From contig CAINDT010000080.1 of assembly GCA_903847495.1 (NCBI GenBank), positions 1-7,728 of the forward strand: DNA of 7,728 nucleotides, given 5' to 3'. Position 1 is the stretch's first letter, and each line of letters starts with the position of its first letter. Below, piece by piece: positions 1 through 5,547 of the stretch. This DNA is from an uncultured Actinomycetes bacterium (lineage in GTDB: Bacteria; Actinomycetota; Thermoleophilia; Gaiellales; F1-60-MAGs149). The notes under the pieces are model-generated. The model was not told the DNA's origin and ran no database searches. It saw only the letters and a program-made list of their open reading frames with translations. The translations under genes and the position numbers were made by a program.

Positions 1-348
1 ATCGAGGCCGTACTCCTCGATCTCCTGCTTGGAATTGAGGCCAAGGGACTTCTCCACCTCGACCTCGACCCACAGGCCCTGGCAGTCGAAGCCGTTCTGG
101 TAGCGCTGATCATGCCCCAACATCGCTCGATGGCGCTGGACGAGATCCTTCAGTGAGCGGCCCCAGGCGTGATGCACGCCCATGGAGTTGTTGGCGGTGA
201 TCGGACCATCCGTGAACGAGAAGGGCGTACCGCCCGCGTTCTGCGCCCGCAGCCGGTTGAACGTCTGCTCGCGCTCCCACAGCTCCAACACGCGATGCTC
301 GATCGCGATGTGGTCGGGCGTGGCGGGTACGGCGTCGTAGGTGCTCAA
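1..348 (-). CDS. ileS: Isoleucyl-tRNA synthetase, N-terminal 116 residues (runs off the window)
   Basis: This class I aminoacyl-tRNA synthetase charges tRNA-Ile with isoleucine in the cytoplasm. I translated the minus strand by hand. Residues 46-64 contain TDGPITANN followed by MGVHHAWG, where HHAW occupies the place of the HIGH ATP-binding motif. The segment QRYQNGFDCQGLWVEVEVEK follows at about 81-100. This arrangement is known from one bacterial branch of IleRS, and ValRS or LeuRS do not read this way. The KMSKS motif, editing domain and C-terminus lie beyond position 1. I chose the TTG at 348 because residues from there (STYDAVPATPDHIAIEHRVLELW) resemble the usual IleRS N-terminus. No ATG is available upstream in frame, and no clear Shine-Dalgarno is visible. 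An in-frame GTG at 408 is the alternative, but it lies upstream of the TAGGAT box. The gene starts 46 nt after the stop of the 64-residue gene. Confidence 0.85.
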   Translation of the reverse strand, partial: MSTYDAVPATPDHIAIEHRVLELWEREQTFNRLRAQNAGGTPFSFTDGPITANNSMGVHHAWGRSLKDLVQRHRAMLGHDQRYQNGFDCQGLWVEVEVEKSLGLNSKQEIEEYGLD

Positions 349-374
349 AGGTTCGGCAGGGTCGTCGGCGACGA

Positions 375-380
375 ATCCTA
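375..380 (-). promoter_or_regulatory. Possible -10 box for ileS
   Basis: TAGGAT on the minus strand fits the TAnnnT pattern of the other promoters here. It ends 26 nt before the TTG start, which would give a short leader of roughly 20 nt. No good -35 hexamer is seen. The sequence AGGCCTGAT lies 13 nt further upstream, and the same nine bases precede the gcdH -10 box. The site is inferred from pattern and position only. Confidence 0.35.
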
Positions 381-394
381 CCGCGGCGGGCCGA

Positions 395-589
395 TCAGGC
401 CTCCGCACCCCCGGGGCTGCGGCCGTACCGCCGCGTCTGCTCGTCGCACCACAGCTCGAAGGCCGCATGCCGCGCGAGGTAGCGCTCGATGGAGGCGATG
501 CCGCCCTCAACCCACATGTCCTCGTCCCACTGCTCGAGGCCGGTCAGGGAGGGCTCGTCGCCCCAGTCGTCGTCATGGTCGAACGTCAT
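395..589 (-). CDS. Small hypothetical protein, 64 residues
   Basis: I do not recognise this family. The protein has an acidic, Trp-rich N-terminal half (DHDDDWGDE at 4-12, EQWDEDMW at 19-26), then a segment likely to be helical (GGIASIERYLARHAAFELW, 29-47) and a short basic/Gly-rich tail. It has four Trp and one Cys, with no signal peptide or membrane segment. Codons end almost always in G or C like the neighbours, which argues for a real gene. It sits 36 nt after the Nudix stop and 46 nt before ileS on the same strand, so co-transcription is plausible. The start is uncertain. A GGGGAGGAG stretch lies about 25 nt upstream of the ATG, too far for normal Shine-Dalgarno spacing, and the frame is closed by a TAG just upstream. 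Confidence 0.6.
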   Translation of the reverse strand: MTFDHDDDWGDEPSLTGLEQWDEDMWVEGGIASIERYLARHAAFELWCDEQTRRYGRSPGGAEA

Positions 590-625
590 GGCGCGGAGTT
601 CGCGGGATGTCCCGCCACTCCTCCC

Positions 626-1123
626 CTACGTCGCGCGGATCAGCTCGATCGCCTGTGCCGTGTTGCGGAAGGCGAGCGCATCTCGTGGCGGCAGCGCGTC
701 GAGCGGAAACCAGCGGAGCTCCGCCACGTCGTCTGCGGCGACGGGTGTGCCCTTGACGATCCGAGCGGTGAATACGACGTTGAGCGTGTGATCGCCGTCA
801 TCACCGTACGTGTCGATCAGATGGGCGAGAAATCCCGTGAGCTCGATCGTGCAGCCGGTCTCCTCGAGCAACTCGCGGACGGCGCAGTCCTCTGGCGTCT
901 CGTCGGGACCGCAGAAGCCGCCCGGGATGTCCCAGAGGCCGAGGCGAGGCTCGATCGCGCGCCGCCCGAGGAGCAGCCGCCGCTCCCCGTCGAGCACGAG
1001 CACGGCGGCGCAGGGTTTGGCGTCGTGGTAGTACGGCTGCCCGCATGCGGTGCACGGCTGAGCGTTGCCGTCCAACGGTCCAAGGGGCGAGCCGCAGTCC
1101 GAGCAGTGCTTGCGCAGGCGCAT
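626..1123 (-). CDS. Nudix hydrolase with N-terminal zinc ribbon
   Basis: This predicted cytoplasmic Nudix hydrolase (165 residues) would cleave a nucleoside diphosphate linked to another group, with Mg2+ or Mn2+. Its exact substrate cannot be read from sequence. An N-terminal zinc ribbon is formed by C7-x2-C10 and C24-x2-C27. The Nudix box is complete at 69-90: G69-x5-E75-x7-R83-E84-L-L-E87-E88-T-G90. The zinc ribbon is reminiscent of NADH pyrophosphatase NudC, but the SQPWPFPxS motif that marks NudC after the box is absent, so I do not call it NudC. The ATG is only 18 nt after the serine hydrolase stop and has no Shine-Dalgarno. An AACACT hexamer ends 6 nt before the ATG, a weak match to the leaderless promoters seen elsewhere here. 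The gene is probably in an operon with the hydrolase upstream. Confidence 0.88.
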   Translation of the reverse strand: MRLRKHCSDCGSPLGPLDGNAQPCTACGQPYYHDAKPCAAVLVLDGERRLLLGRRAIEPRLGLWDIPGGFCGPDETPEDCAVRELLEETGCTIELTGFLAHLIDTYGDDGDHTLNVVFTARIVKGTPVAADDVAELRWFPLDALPPRDALAFRNTAQAIELIRAT

Positions 1124-1141
1124 GGGGACAGTGTTGCGCGC

Positions 1142-2167
1142 CTAGGCGACGAGCGCAGCGCAGATGTCGGGCCAGCCGCCGGGCTCCAGCATCCAGCGGG
1201 AGTACGTGCCGCGGTTGGCGAGCAGGACGGCCTGCACGTCGCGCTCCGGATCGATGAACGCGAGGGTGCCGGAGGCGCCGAAGTGCGTTGCGCTGCGCTC
1301 CGACAGCATCTCTCCTGTCCAGTGCGGGCTCTTGGCGTCGCGCAGTTCGAAGCCCACCGCCCAATCGCAGACGGGCCACTCCATGAAGTCCCCCACCCCG
1401 CCCGGCAGCGCGCCGCACTGGTTGAGCAGCAGCTCGAGCCGGAGCCCGTCGTCGAGCAGTGCCGGTCCCTGCCCGGCGACACACTGCAGCAGCCGCAGAT
1501 AGTCCGTCGCGGTGCCGAAGCCACCGGACTGTGGCAGCCCGAGCGTGCGGAAGCGCGCGTCGTTGAACAGTCGCTCGCCGTGGCCGAGCAGCCCGGGCTG
1601 ACGCACGTCGATGACGTCGGGAGCGTCAAGGCCTGCGCCCATCGTGGTGCGTGTCATGCCAAGCGGCTCCAGGATCGCCGCCTCGAGGTATGCGCGATGC
1701 GGCATTTCCGCCGCGCGCTCCAGCGCATGGGCGGCAAGCGCGTAGCCCGCGTTGGAGTAGATGCGCGCGGTGCGCGGTGCCTCGACCGGCTGCAGCGTGG
1801 CGTACGCGGCGGCCACGGTCTCCCACGTGCCATCAGGGTCCAGTTGGGCGCGGCGGGCGACGGGCGAGTCGGCGGGCAGGCCCGAGGCGTGCGCGAGGAG
1901 CTCGCGGACGGTGGCGTTGCACGCGGCGTCCGGCACGTAGGTGGTCAGCGGCGCATCCAGTTCCAGCACGCCTTCGTCGCACGCCACGAGACAGGCCATG
2001 GCGACGAGGGGCTTGGTCAGCGACGCGAGCGCGAAGCGTGAACGGTCGTCGCACGCACCGAAAGCCCCGTAGCTCGTCGAGCCACGTCGGCAGACCGCGA
2101 ATTGGGCCGCGCCGACGACACCCCGGTCCACGAGGTCGGCGACGAGGTCGAACGGATCGGTGGCCAT
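1142..2167 (-). CDS. Serine hydrolase, beta-lactamase/esterase (class C-like) family
   Basis: This 341-residue penicillin-binding-protein-like serine hydrolase belongs to the group of class C beta-lactamases, DD-peptidases and EstB-type esterases. The nucleophile motif is S49-L-T-K52 (SxxK), the second motif is Y137-S-N139 (YxN), and a third active-site element HFGASG stands at 295-300. The segments LLAHASGLP at about 90-98 and GGFGTATDYLRLLQ at about 215-228 are typical of the family. There is no signal peptide, so it should act in the cytoplasm, which makes an esterase or amidase role more likely than cell-wall processing or antibiotic resistance. The substrate is unknown. The ATG at 2167 is supported by a -10-like hexamer 6 nt upstream (leaderless pattern) and lies inside a large inverted repeat. 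The Nudix gene follows after 18 nt. Confidence 0.9.
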   Translation of the reverse strand: MATDPFDLVADLVDRGVVGAAQFAVCRRGSTSYGAFGACDDRSRFALASLTKPLVAMACLVACDEGVLELDAPLTTYVPDAACNATVRELLAHASGLPADSPVARRAQLDPDGTWETVAAAYATLQPVEAPRTARIYSNAGYALAAHALERAAEMPHRAYLEAAILEPLGMTRTTMGAGLDAPDVIDVRQPGLLGHGERLFNDARFRTLGLPQSGGFGTATDYLRLLQCVAGQGPALLDDGLRLELLLNQCGALPGGVGDFMEWPVCDWAVGFELRDAKSPHWTGEMLSERSATHFGASGTLAFIDPERDVQAVLLANRGTYSRWMLEPGGWPDICAALVA

Positions 2168-2201
2168 GGCCGGACGCTACCAGCGCCGACCATGGCCACC
2201 G
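2158..2201. repeat. 44-nt interrupted inverted repeat over the serine hydrolase promoter and start codon
   Basis: The perfect 12-nt arms are CGGTGGCCATGG (2158-2169) and CCATGGCCACCG (2190-2201). The 20-nt centre folds further: CGG at 2171-2173 pairs with CCG at 2186-2188, A2174 is bulged, and CGCT (2175-2178) pairs with AGCG (2182-2185) around the loop ACC. Only C2170/A2189 is mismatched between the two stems. The hydrolase ATG (2167-2165) lies in one arm and its -10 hexamer (2174-2179) lies at the centre. The upstream gene's stop codon is 6 nt beyond the other arm. It could be an operator, a hairpin that limits read-through from the secreted-protein gene, or both. No U-tract follows, so it is not a canonical intrinsic terminator. 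Confidence 0.75.
2174..2179 (-). promoter_or_regulatory. -10 box of the serine hydrolase, leaderless type
   Basis: TAGCGT on the minus strand is followed by exactly 6 nt (CCGGCC) and then ATG. Since transcription normally starts 6-7 nt after the -10 box, the mRNA would begin at or next to the A of ATG. No -35 match is visible at 17 nt spacing. The site sits in the centre of the 2158-2201 inverted repeat. Confidence 0.55.
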
Positions 2202-2207
2202 GCCGCT

Positions 2208-3881
2208 CTAGCCGAGACGGAAGTACAGCTTGCGGGCGGCGTTGTCGCCGTACAGGCTGCGCGCCTGAATGTCGAAGTCGAACGTGGCGCCGGACGTCAG
2301 GAGCGCCCAGGTGGCGTCACCGAAACACGCCTTGGCGTTGACGGTGAACTGCAGCAGGTTCGCGGTCGGCGCGGCGGGGTTGGTCGCCGCGTCGAGTGCC
2401 GGATCCTGCACGCCACCGGTGCCGCTGTTGGTGAAGGCGGTGCCGTTGGACGTGGTGTTGCTGTAGGTCGATACGGCGCAGTTGCCGGGCGCCGTGCCGA
2501 TGGCAACGCCGGAGGCGGAGCGCGGTGCGTTCGGGGCGTCGGCCGTGTACTGCAGACCGCCGATGTCGATCCAGCCGCTCGCGCTGGCCTCGCCGGACAC
2601 GGCGGGGCGCTGCGGGCGCCACCACTTGAGCGTCACGACGCCGTCGGAGCCGACGGTGATCGGCGTCGCCGGATCCATGCCGATGTTGCCGGTGGCGCGT
2701 CCGGTGACTGCGTCATAGGTGATCAACTGCTCGGACGCGCTTGCGGTCGTCGTGTACGAGTAGACCGCCGGGGCGGTGTTGAACACGAAGTTGAGTACAC
2801 CGGGGTAGGCCGATCCGCCGGCGTTCTCGATGAACGCGTTACCCGAGCCGATGTCCGCCGTGCTCGTGCCCGGGGTGATCTGCGCGTCGTTGGTGGGGCC
2901 GTTGCTGATGCCGAGCGCCGTACCGGCGAACGTCGCGGCCGCGCCATTGACCAGCGGATACGGGACGCCTGCGGTGGTGTGCGGGGCGCAGTACGTGTTG
3001 CCGAGGCAGTCGAGCGTGCCGCTCGTTGCGCCGACGAGCTGCGTGGCTAGGGTGAGCGTCGACGGGAAGGCAGCGTCGATCAGCGGCTGCACTGCCGCCG
3101 TCGTCCCACCCAGATACAGGTTGATGTTCGTCACGCCCGTCAGCTTGAAGTTCGAGAACATCCGGAACTCCGTCGCCGTCGGAGACGAGCCGCTACCGCC
3201 ACCGCCGGGCGTCGGCTGGACGCAGCCCGGCGTGAGCGGCGCCGGCGGTGCCGGGCAGATCGCCTGCCGGGCGAAGGCGCGGCGCGCGAGGATGCCGGTG
3301 CGGCCGGTCCGATCCACGTTGTCGAGGATCAGGTTGCCGTTGTCGTCGACATCGAACACGTTCGGCACGCCGTCGAGATCCGTGTCGCGTCCGACGCCGT
3401 CGTAGCCCTTCAGGGCGCTCTTGCCGTTGCCGACCTTGACGCGGCCGAACTTGCCCGCGCCAACGGGCCGGCCGCTCTTCGCGGTCACCGTGTAGGCCGT
3501 CGTCGTGAACATGCGGGACGTGGGCACGGCCGTCGTGACGGCGTAATCGTTCTTCTGCTTGATCGTGCCGAGCGACAGGTTGGCGCCGCCCTTGATCGTC
3601 TCGTAGACCTTCGACTTGGCGCCGCCGATCACGATCGGTCCCAGATAGGTGCCATCGTCGCCAACGATCTGGACCGTGGCGCCAGCCAGGCTGACCCCAG
3701 CCACCTTGAAGGCGCCGCTCTTGGCGGTGATCACGGTCTTCTTGCCCTTGCCGCTGGCCTGAACGACGACGATGGAGTTGCCCTTGCCGCCGGACAGGGT
3801 GCCGGACAGCGTGGCGGCCGTGGCGCTCGTGGCGGACGCGAGCACGGCGGCGATGGTGAGGGGGACGGCGATGCGCTTCAT
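2208..3881 (-). CDS. Secreted protein with Asp-rich calcium-binding-type repeat and unknown C-terminal domain
   Basis: This 557-residue exported protein has unknown function. The start at 3881 gives a clear Sec signal peptide: MKRIAVPLTI, a hydrophobic core, and a likely cut after ATSATA (residue 22). It also has a -10 box 6 nt upstream. A longer in-frame ORF start exists at 4019, but it would bury the signal peptide. Residues 24-115 are Gly/Lys/Val-rich and look like a beta-sandwich or carboxypeptidase-regulatory-type module. D166-TDLDGVPNVFDVDDNGN is a thrombospondin type 3-like Asp repeat expected to bind calcium. A Pro/Gly/Ser linker (about 210-234) leads to a Thr/Ala/Gly-rich C-terminal domain of about 320 residues, which I do not recognise. 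It carries four Cys and ends in KLYFRLG. No LPxTG anchor or transmembrane tail is present, so the protein is probably released or loosely wall-bound. The gene is divergent from gcdH. Confidence 0.85.
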   Translation of the reverse strand: MKRIAVPLTIAAVLASATSATAATLSGTLSGGKGNSIVVVQASGKGKKTVITAKSGAFKVAGVSLAGATVQIVGDDGTYLGPIVIGGAKSKVYETIKGGANLSLGTIKQKNDYAVTTAVPTSRMFTTTAYTVTAKSGRPVGAGKFGRVKVGNGKSALKGYDGVGRDTDLDGVPNVFDVDDNGNLILDNVDRTGRTGILARRAFARQAICPAPPAPLTPGCVQPTPGGGGSGSSPTATEFRMFSNFKLTGVTNINLYLGGTTAAVQPLIDAAFPSTLTLATQLVGATSGTLDCLGNTYCAPHTTAGVPYPLVNGAAATFAGTALGISNGPTNDAQITPGTSTADIGSGNAFIENAGGSAYPGVLNFVFNTAPAVYSYTTTASASEQLITYDAVTGRATGNIGMDPATPITVGSDGVVTLKWWRPQRPAVSGEASASGWIDIGGLQYTADAPNAPRSASGVAIGTAPGNCAVSTYSNTTSNGTAFTNSGTGGVQDPALDAATNPAAPTANLLQFTVNAKACFGDATWALLTSGATFDFDIQARSLYGDNAARKLYFRLG

Positions 3882-3887
3882 GGGCCG

Positions 3888-3916
3888 ATGGTACAGGCAT
3901 GGCCGACGCGCGTCAG
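3888..3916 (-). promoter_or_regulatory. Promoter of the secreted-protein gene, leaderless type
   Basis: On the minus strand TACCAT (3893-3888) is followed by 6 nt (CGGCCC) and the ATG at 3881. Upstream, CTGACG (3916-3911) matches TTGACA at four of six positions with the ideal 17-nt spacer. This is the best complete promoter in the window and the strongest support for the 3881 start. Confidence 0.6.
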
Positions 3917-3961
3917 CCGCGGCGGGCGCACGATCGAAAGGCCTGATACCGGACGCTGCGA

Positions 3962-3967
3962 TAGGCT
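3962..3967 (+). promoter_or_regulatory. -10 box of glutaryl-CoA dehydrogenase
   Basis: TAGGCT ends 27 nt before the GTG start, placing the likely transcription start near 3974 and leaving a short leader that contains the Shine-Dalgarno. No standard -35 hexamer is seen. AGGCCTGAT (3939-3947) lies where a -35 would be and also occurs ahead of the ileS -10 box. Confidence 0.45.
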
Positions 3968-3982
3968 GTCCGCACTCGACTT

Positions 3983-3988
3983 GGAGGT
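3983..3988 (+). promoter_or_regulatory. Ribosome binding site fixing the gcdH start
   Basis: GGAGGT is a strong Shine-Dalgarno located 6 nt before GTG at 3995. It decides the start codon. This gene uses a led mRNA, unlike the leaderless genes around it. Confidence 0.8.
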
Positions 3989-3994
3989 TGTTCC

Positions 3995-5176
3995 GTGGCC
4001 ACGACCAGCGACAAGGCAATCGATCCGCACGACTTCGTCGGCGTCGACGCGCTGCTCAGCGATGACGAGAAGGCGATCCGCGACGCTGTGCGCGAAGTCG
4101 TGCGCGAGCGCATCCTTCCCGAGGTTGGCGACTGGTTCGATCAGGGCATCCTCCCGCGCGAGGTCTTCACGGAGCTCGGCCAGCTCGGCTTCATGGGCGC
4201 GCACCTCGAGGGCTACGGCTGTTCGGGCGTGAACGCGGTCTCCTACGGCCTGATCAACCACGAGCTCGAGTACGGCGACTCCGGCCTGCGCAGCGCCGTC
4301 TCCGTGCAGGGCTCGCTCGCCATGTACGCCATCTACCGCTGGGGTTCCGAGGAGCAGAAGCAGCGCTGGCTGCCCGGCATGGCGAAGGGCGAGCTGATCG
4401 GCTGCTTCGGTCTCACGGAGGCCGACGCGGGTTCCGATCCCGGCTCGATGCGCACGTTCGCGCGCCGTGACGGCGACGACTGGATTCTCAACGGCTCCAA
4501 GATGTGGATCACCAACGGTTCGATCGCCGACGTCGCGATCGTCTGGGCCGCCACCGACGAGGGCATCCGCGGGTTCCTCGTGGAGAAGGACATGCCCGGC
4601 TTCACGGCACCGCAGATCCACAAGAAGCTGTCGCTGCGCGCCTCGATCACGTCGGAGCTCGTCTTCCAGGACGTGCGCGTGCCCGACGAGAACCGCCTGC
4701 CCGAGGCCACCAGCCTCCGCGGTCCGCTGTCGTGCCTCAACGAGGCCCGCTACGGCATCGTCTGGGGCGTCGTCGGTGCTGCGCGTGCCTGCTACGACGA
4801 GGCGCTGTCGTACGCCACGGAGCGCATCGTCTTCGAGAAGCCGCTCACGTCGTATCAGCTGACGCAGCAGAAGCTCGCGGAGATGGTCCTCGAGATCAAC
4901 CGCGGCATGCTGATGGCGCTCCACCTCGGGCGCATGAAGGACGAGGGTCGCCTCCGCCCGGAGCACGTCTCGCTCGGCAAGATGGGCAACGCTCGTGGCG
5001 CCCTCGAGATCGCGCGCTCCGCCCGTTCGATCCTGGGTGGTAACGGCATCACGCTCGAGTACCCGGTGATCCGCCACATGAACAACCTCGAGAGCGTCTT
5101 CACCTACGAGGGCACGCACGAGGTGCATACGCTGGTCGTCGGCGGTGCGGTGACGGGCATCCAGGCGTTCCGGTGA
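3995..5176 (+). CDS. gcdH: Glutaryl-CoA dehydrogenase (acyl-CoA dehydrogenase family)
   Basis: This FAD flavoenzyme of 393 residues oxidises and decarboxylates glutaryl-CoA to crotonyl-CoA and CO2, passing electrons to ETF, in lysine, tryptophan and aromatic-acid breakdown. It reads closely along human GCDH throughout: GYGCSGVNAVSYGL at 73-86, GELIGCFGLTEADAGSDP in the flavin/substrate region, SLRASITS, and NEARYGIVWGVVGAARAC. The catalytic base is E372 in TYEGTHEVH. R99 in DSGLRSA corresponds to human Arg94, which binds the substrate's distal carboxylate. E92 and Y371 correspond to the human Glu87 and Tyr369 associated with decarboxylating enzymes. These residues separate it from general acyl-CoA dehydrogenases. 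The length is typical for a bacterial enzyme. A strong RBS supports the GTG start. The stop overlaps the start of the next gene by 4 nt, suggesting translational coupling. Confidence 0.93.
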   Translation: MATTSDKAIDPHDFVGVDALLSDDEKAIRDAVREVVRERILPEVGDWFDQGILPREVFTELGQLGFMGAHLEGYGCSGVNAVSYGLINHELEYGDSGLRSAVSVQGSLAMYAIYRWGSEEQKQRWLPGMAKGELIGCFGLTEADAGSDPGSMRTFARRDGDDWILNGSKMWITNGSIADVAIVWAATDEGIRGFLVEKDMPGFTAPQIHKKLSLRASITSELVFQDVRVPDENRLPEATSLRGPLSCLNEARYGIVWGVVGAARACYDEALSYATERIVFEKPLTSYQLTQQKLAEMVLEINRGMLMALHLGRMKDEGRLRPEHVSLGKMGNARGALEIARSARSILGGNGITLEYPVIRHMNNLESVFTYEGTHEVHTLVVGGAVTGIQAFR

Positions 5177-5538
5177 GTCCTCTCGCCGGCCTGCAGTTCG
5201 TCGTGACGATCTGCGCCACCTCGCCGAGCAACGCCGAGATGCTCCACCTTACCGCGCGCCACACGTTCGCGGCAGACGGGACGTTCCACTCAGAGATCCT
5301 CGGCGGCCCCGCAGGAGCCATGCCAGACGTGCGACCTGCGGGACGGGCAGAGCTGATCGCCGAGCAGGGCGAGTCGCTGATCTTCCGCAGCGAGGTAGAT
5401 GGCGCAGAGCGCTCGTCGACGGTGGTGCTCACGCTGCACACGGCCTCGGCTGGCGAGGTCTTCTCGACGGACGGCGATGCGTGGGTGCGCGGAGTGGCTG
5501 CGATCGAGTCGCTCCCCGCCAGCGCACACGATCACTGA
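5173..5538 (+). CDS. Hypothetical protein, 121 residues, translationally coupled to gcdH
   Basis: I do not recognise this family. The GTG start overlaps the gcdH TGA as GTGA (5173-5176), a classic coupling arrangement, so it is very likely made from the gcdH mRNA. The sequence alternates hydrophobic and polar residues (LHLTARHTFAADGTFHSEIL, SLIFRSEVDG, STVVLTLHTA, GEVFSTDGDAWVRGVA), which suggests a small all-beta or beta-barrel fold. It ends in a His/Asp tail (ASAHDH). There is no signal peptide, membrane helix or metal-binding Cys cluster. The context hints at a role linked to glutaryl-CoA metabolism, but this is guilt by association only. An in-frame ATG at residue 23 is an alternative start, though the overlap favours the GTG. 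Confidence 0.72.
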   Translation: MSPLAGLQFVVTICATSPSNAEMLHLTARHTFAADGTFHSEILGGPAGAMPDVRPAGRAELIAEQGESLIFRSEVDGAERSSTVVLTLHTASAGEVFSTDGDAWVRGVAAIESLPASAHDH

Positions 5539-5547
5539 CGCCTGCGT

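Noticed and set aside
341..2041. 566-codon open frame on the plus strand
   Set aside because: It is antisense to four minus-strand genes with clear family motifs. Such long open frames arise because G/C-ending codons on one strand suppress stop codons opposite. The translation shows no domain and runs across gene boundaries.
1142..2167. Reading the serine hydrolase as a beta-lactamase resistance gene
   Set aside because: The SxxK and YxN motifs are shared with many esterases and peptidases, and the protein has no signal peptide. A resistance role is not supported.
2160..3050. 296-codon plus-strand frame opposite the secreted-protein gene
   Set aside because: It is a low-complexity Gly/Arg/Val translation with no motif, antisense to a gene with signal peptide and promoter. 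Treated as a shadow.
3882..4019. 46-residue N-terminal extension of the secreted protein
   Set aside because: It would overlap the gcdH promoter and start and place a charged, unrelated stretch before an obvious signal peptide. The -10 box 6 nt before 3881 marks the real start.
3878..5128. 416-codon open frame on the minus strand
   Set aside because: It is antisense to glutaryl-CoA dehydrogenase, whose catalytic residues are all intact. The His/Asp/Val/Arg-rich translation is the usual mirror of a high-GC gene.
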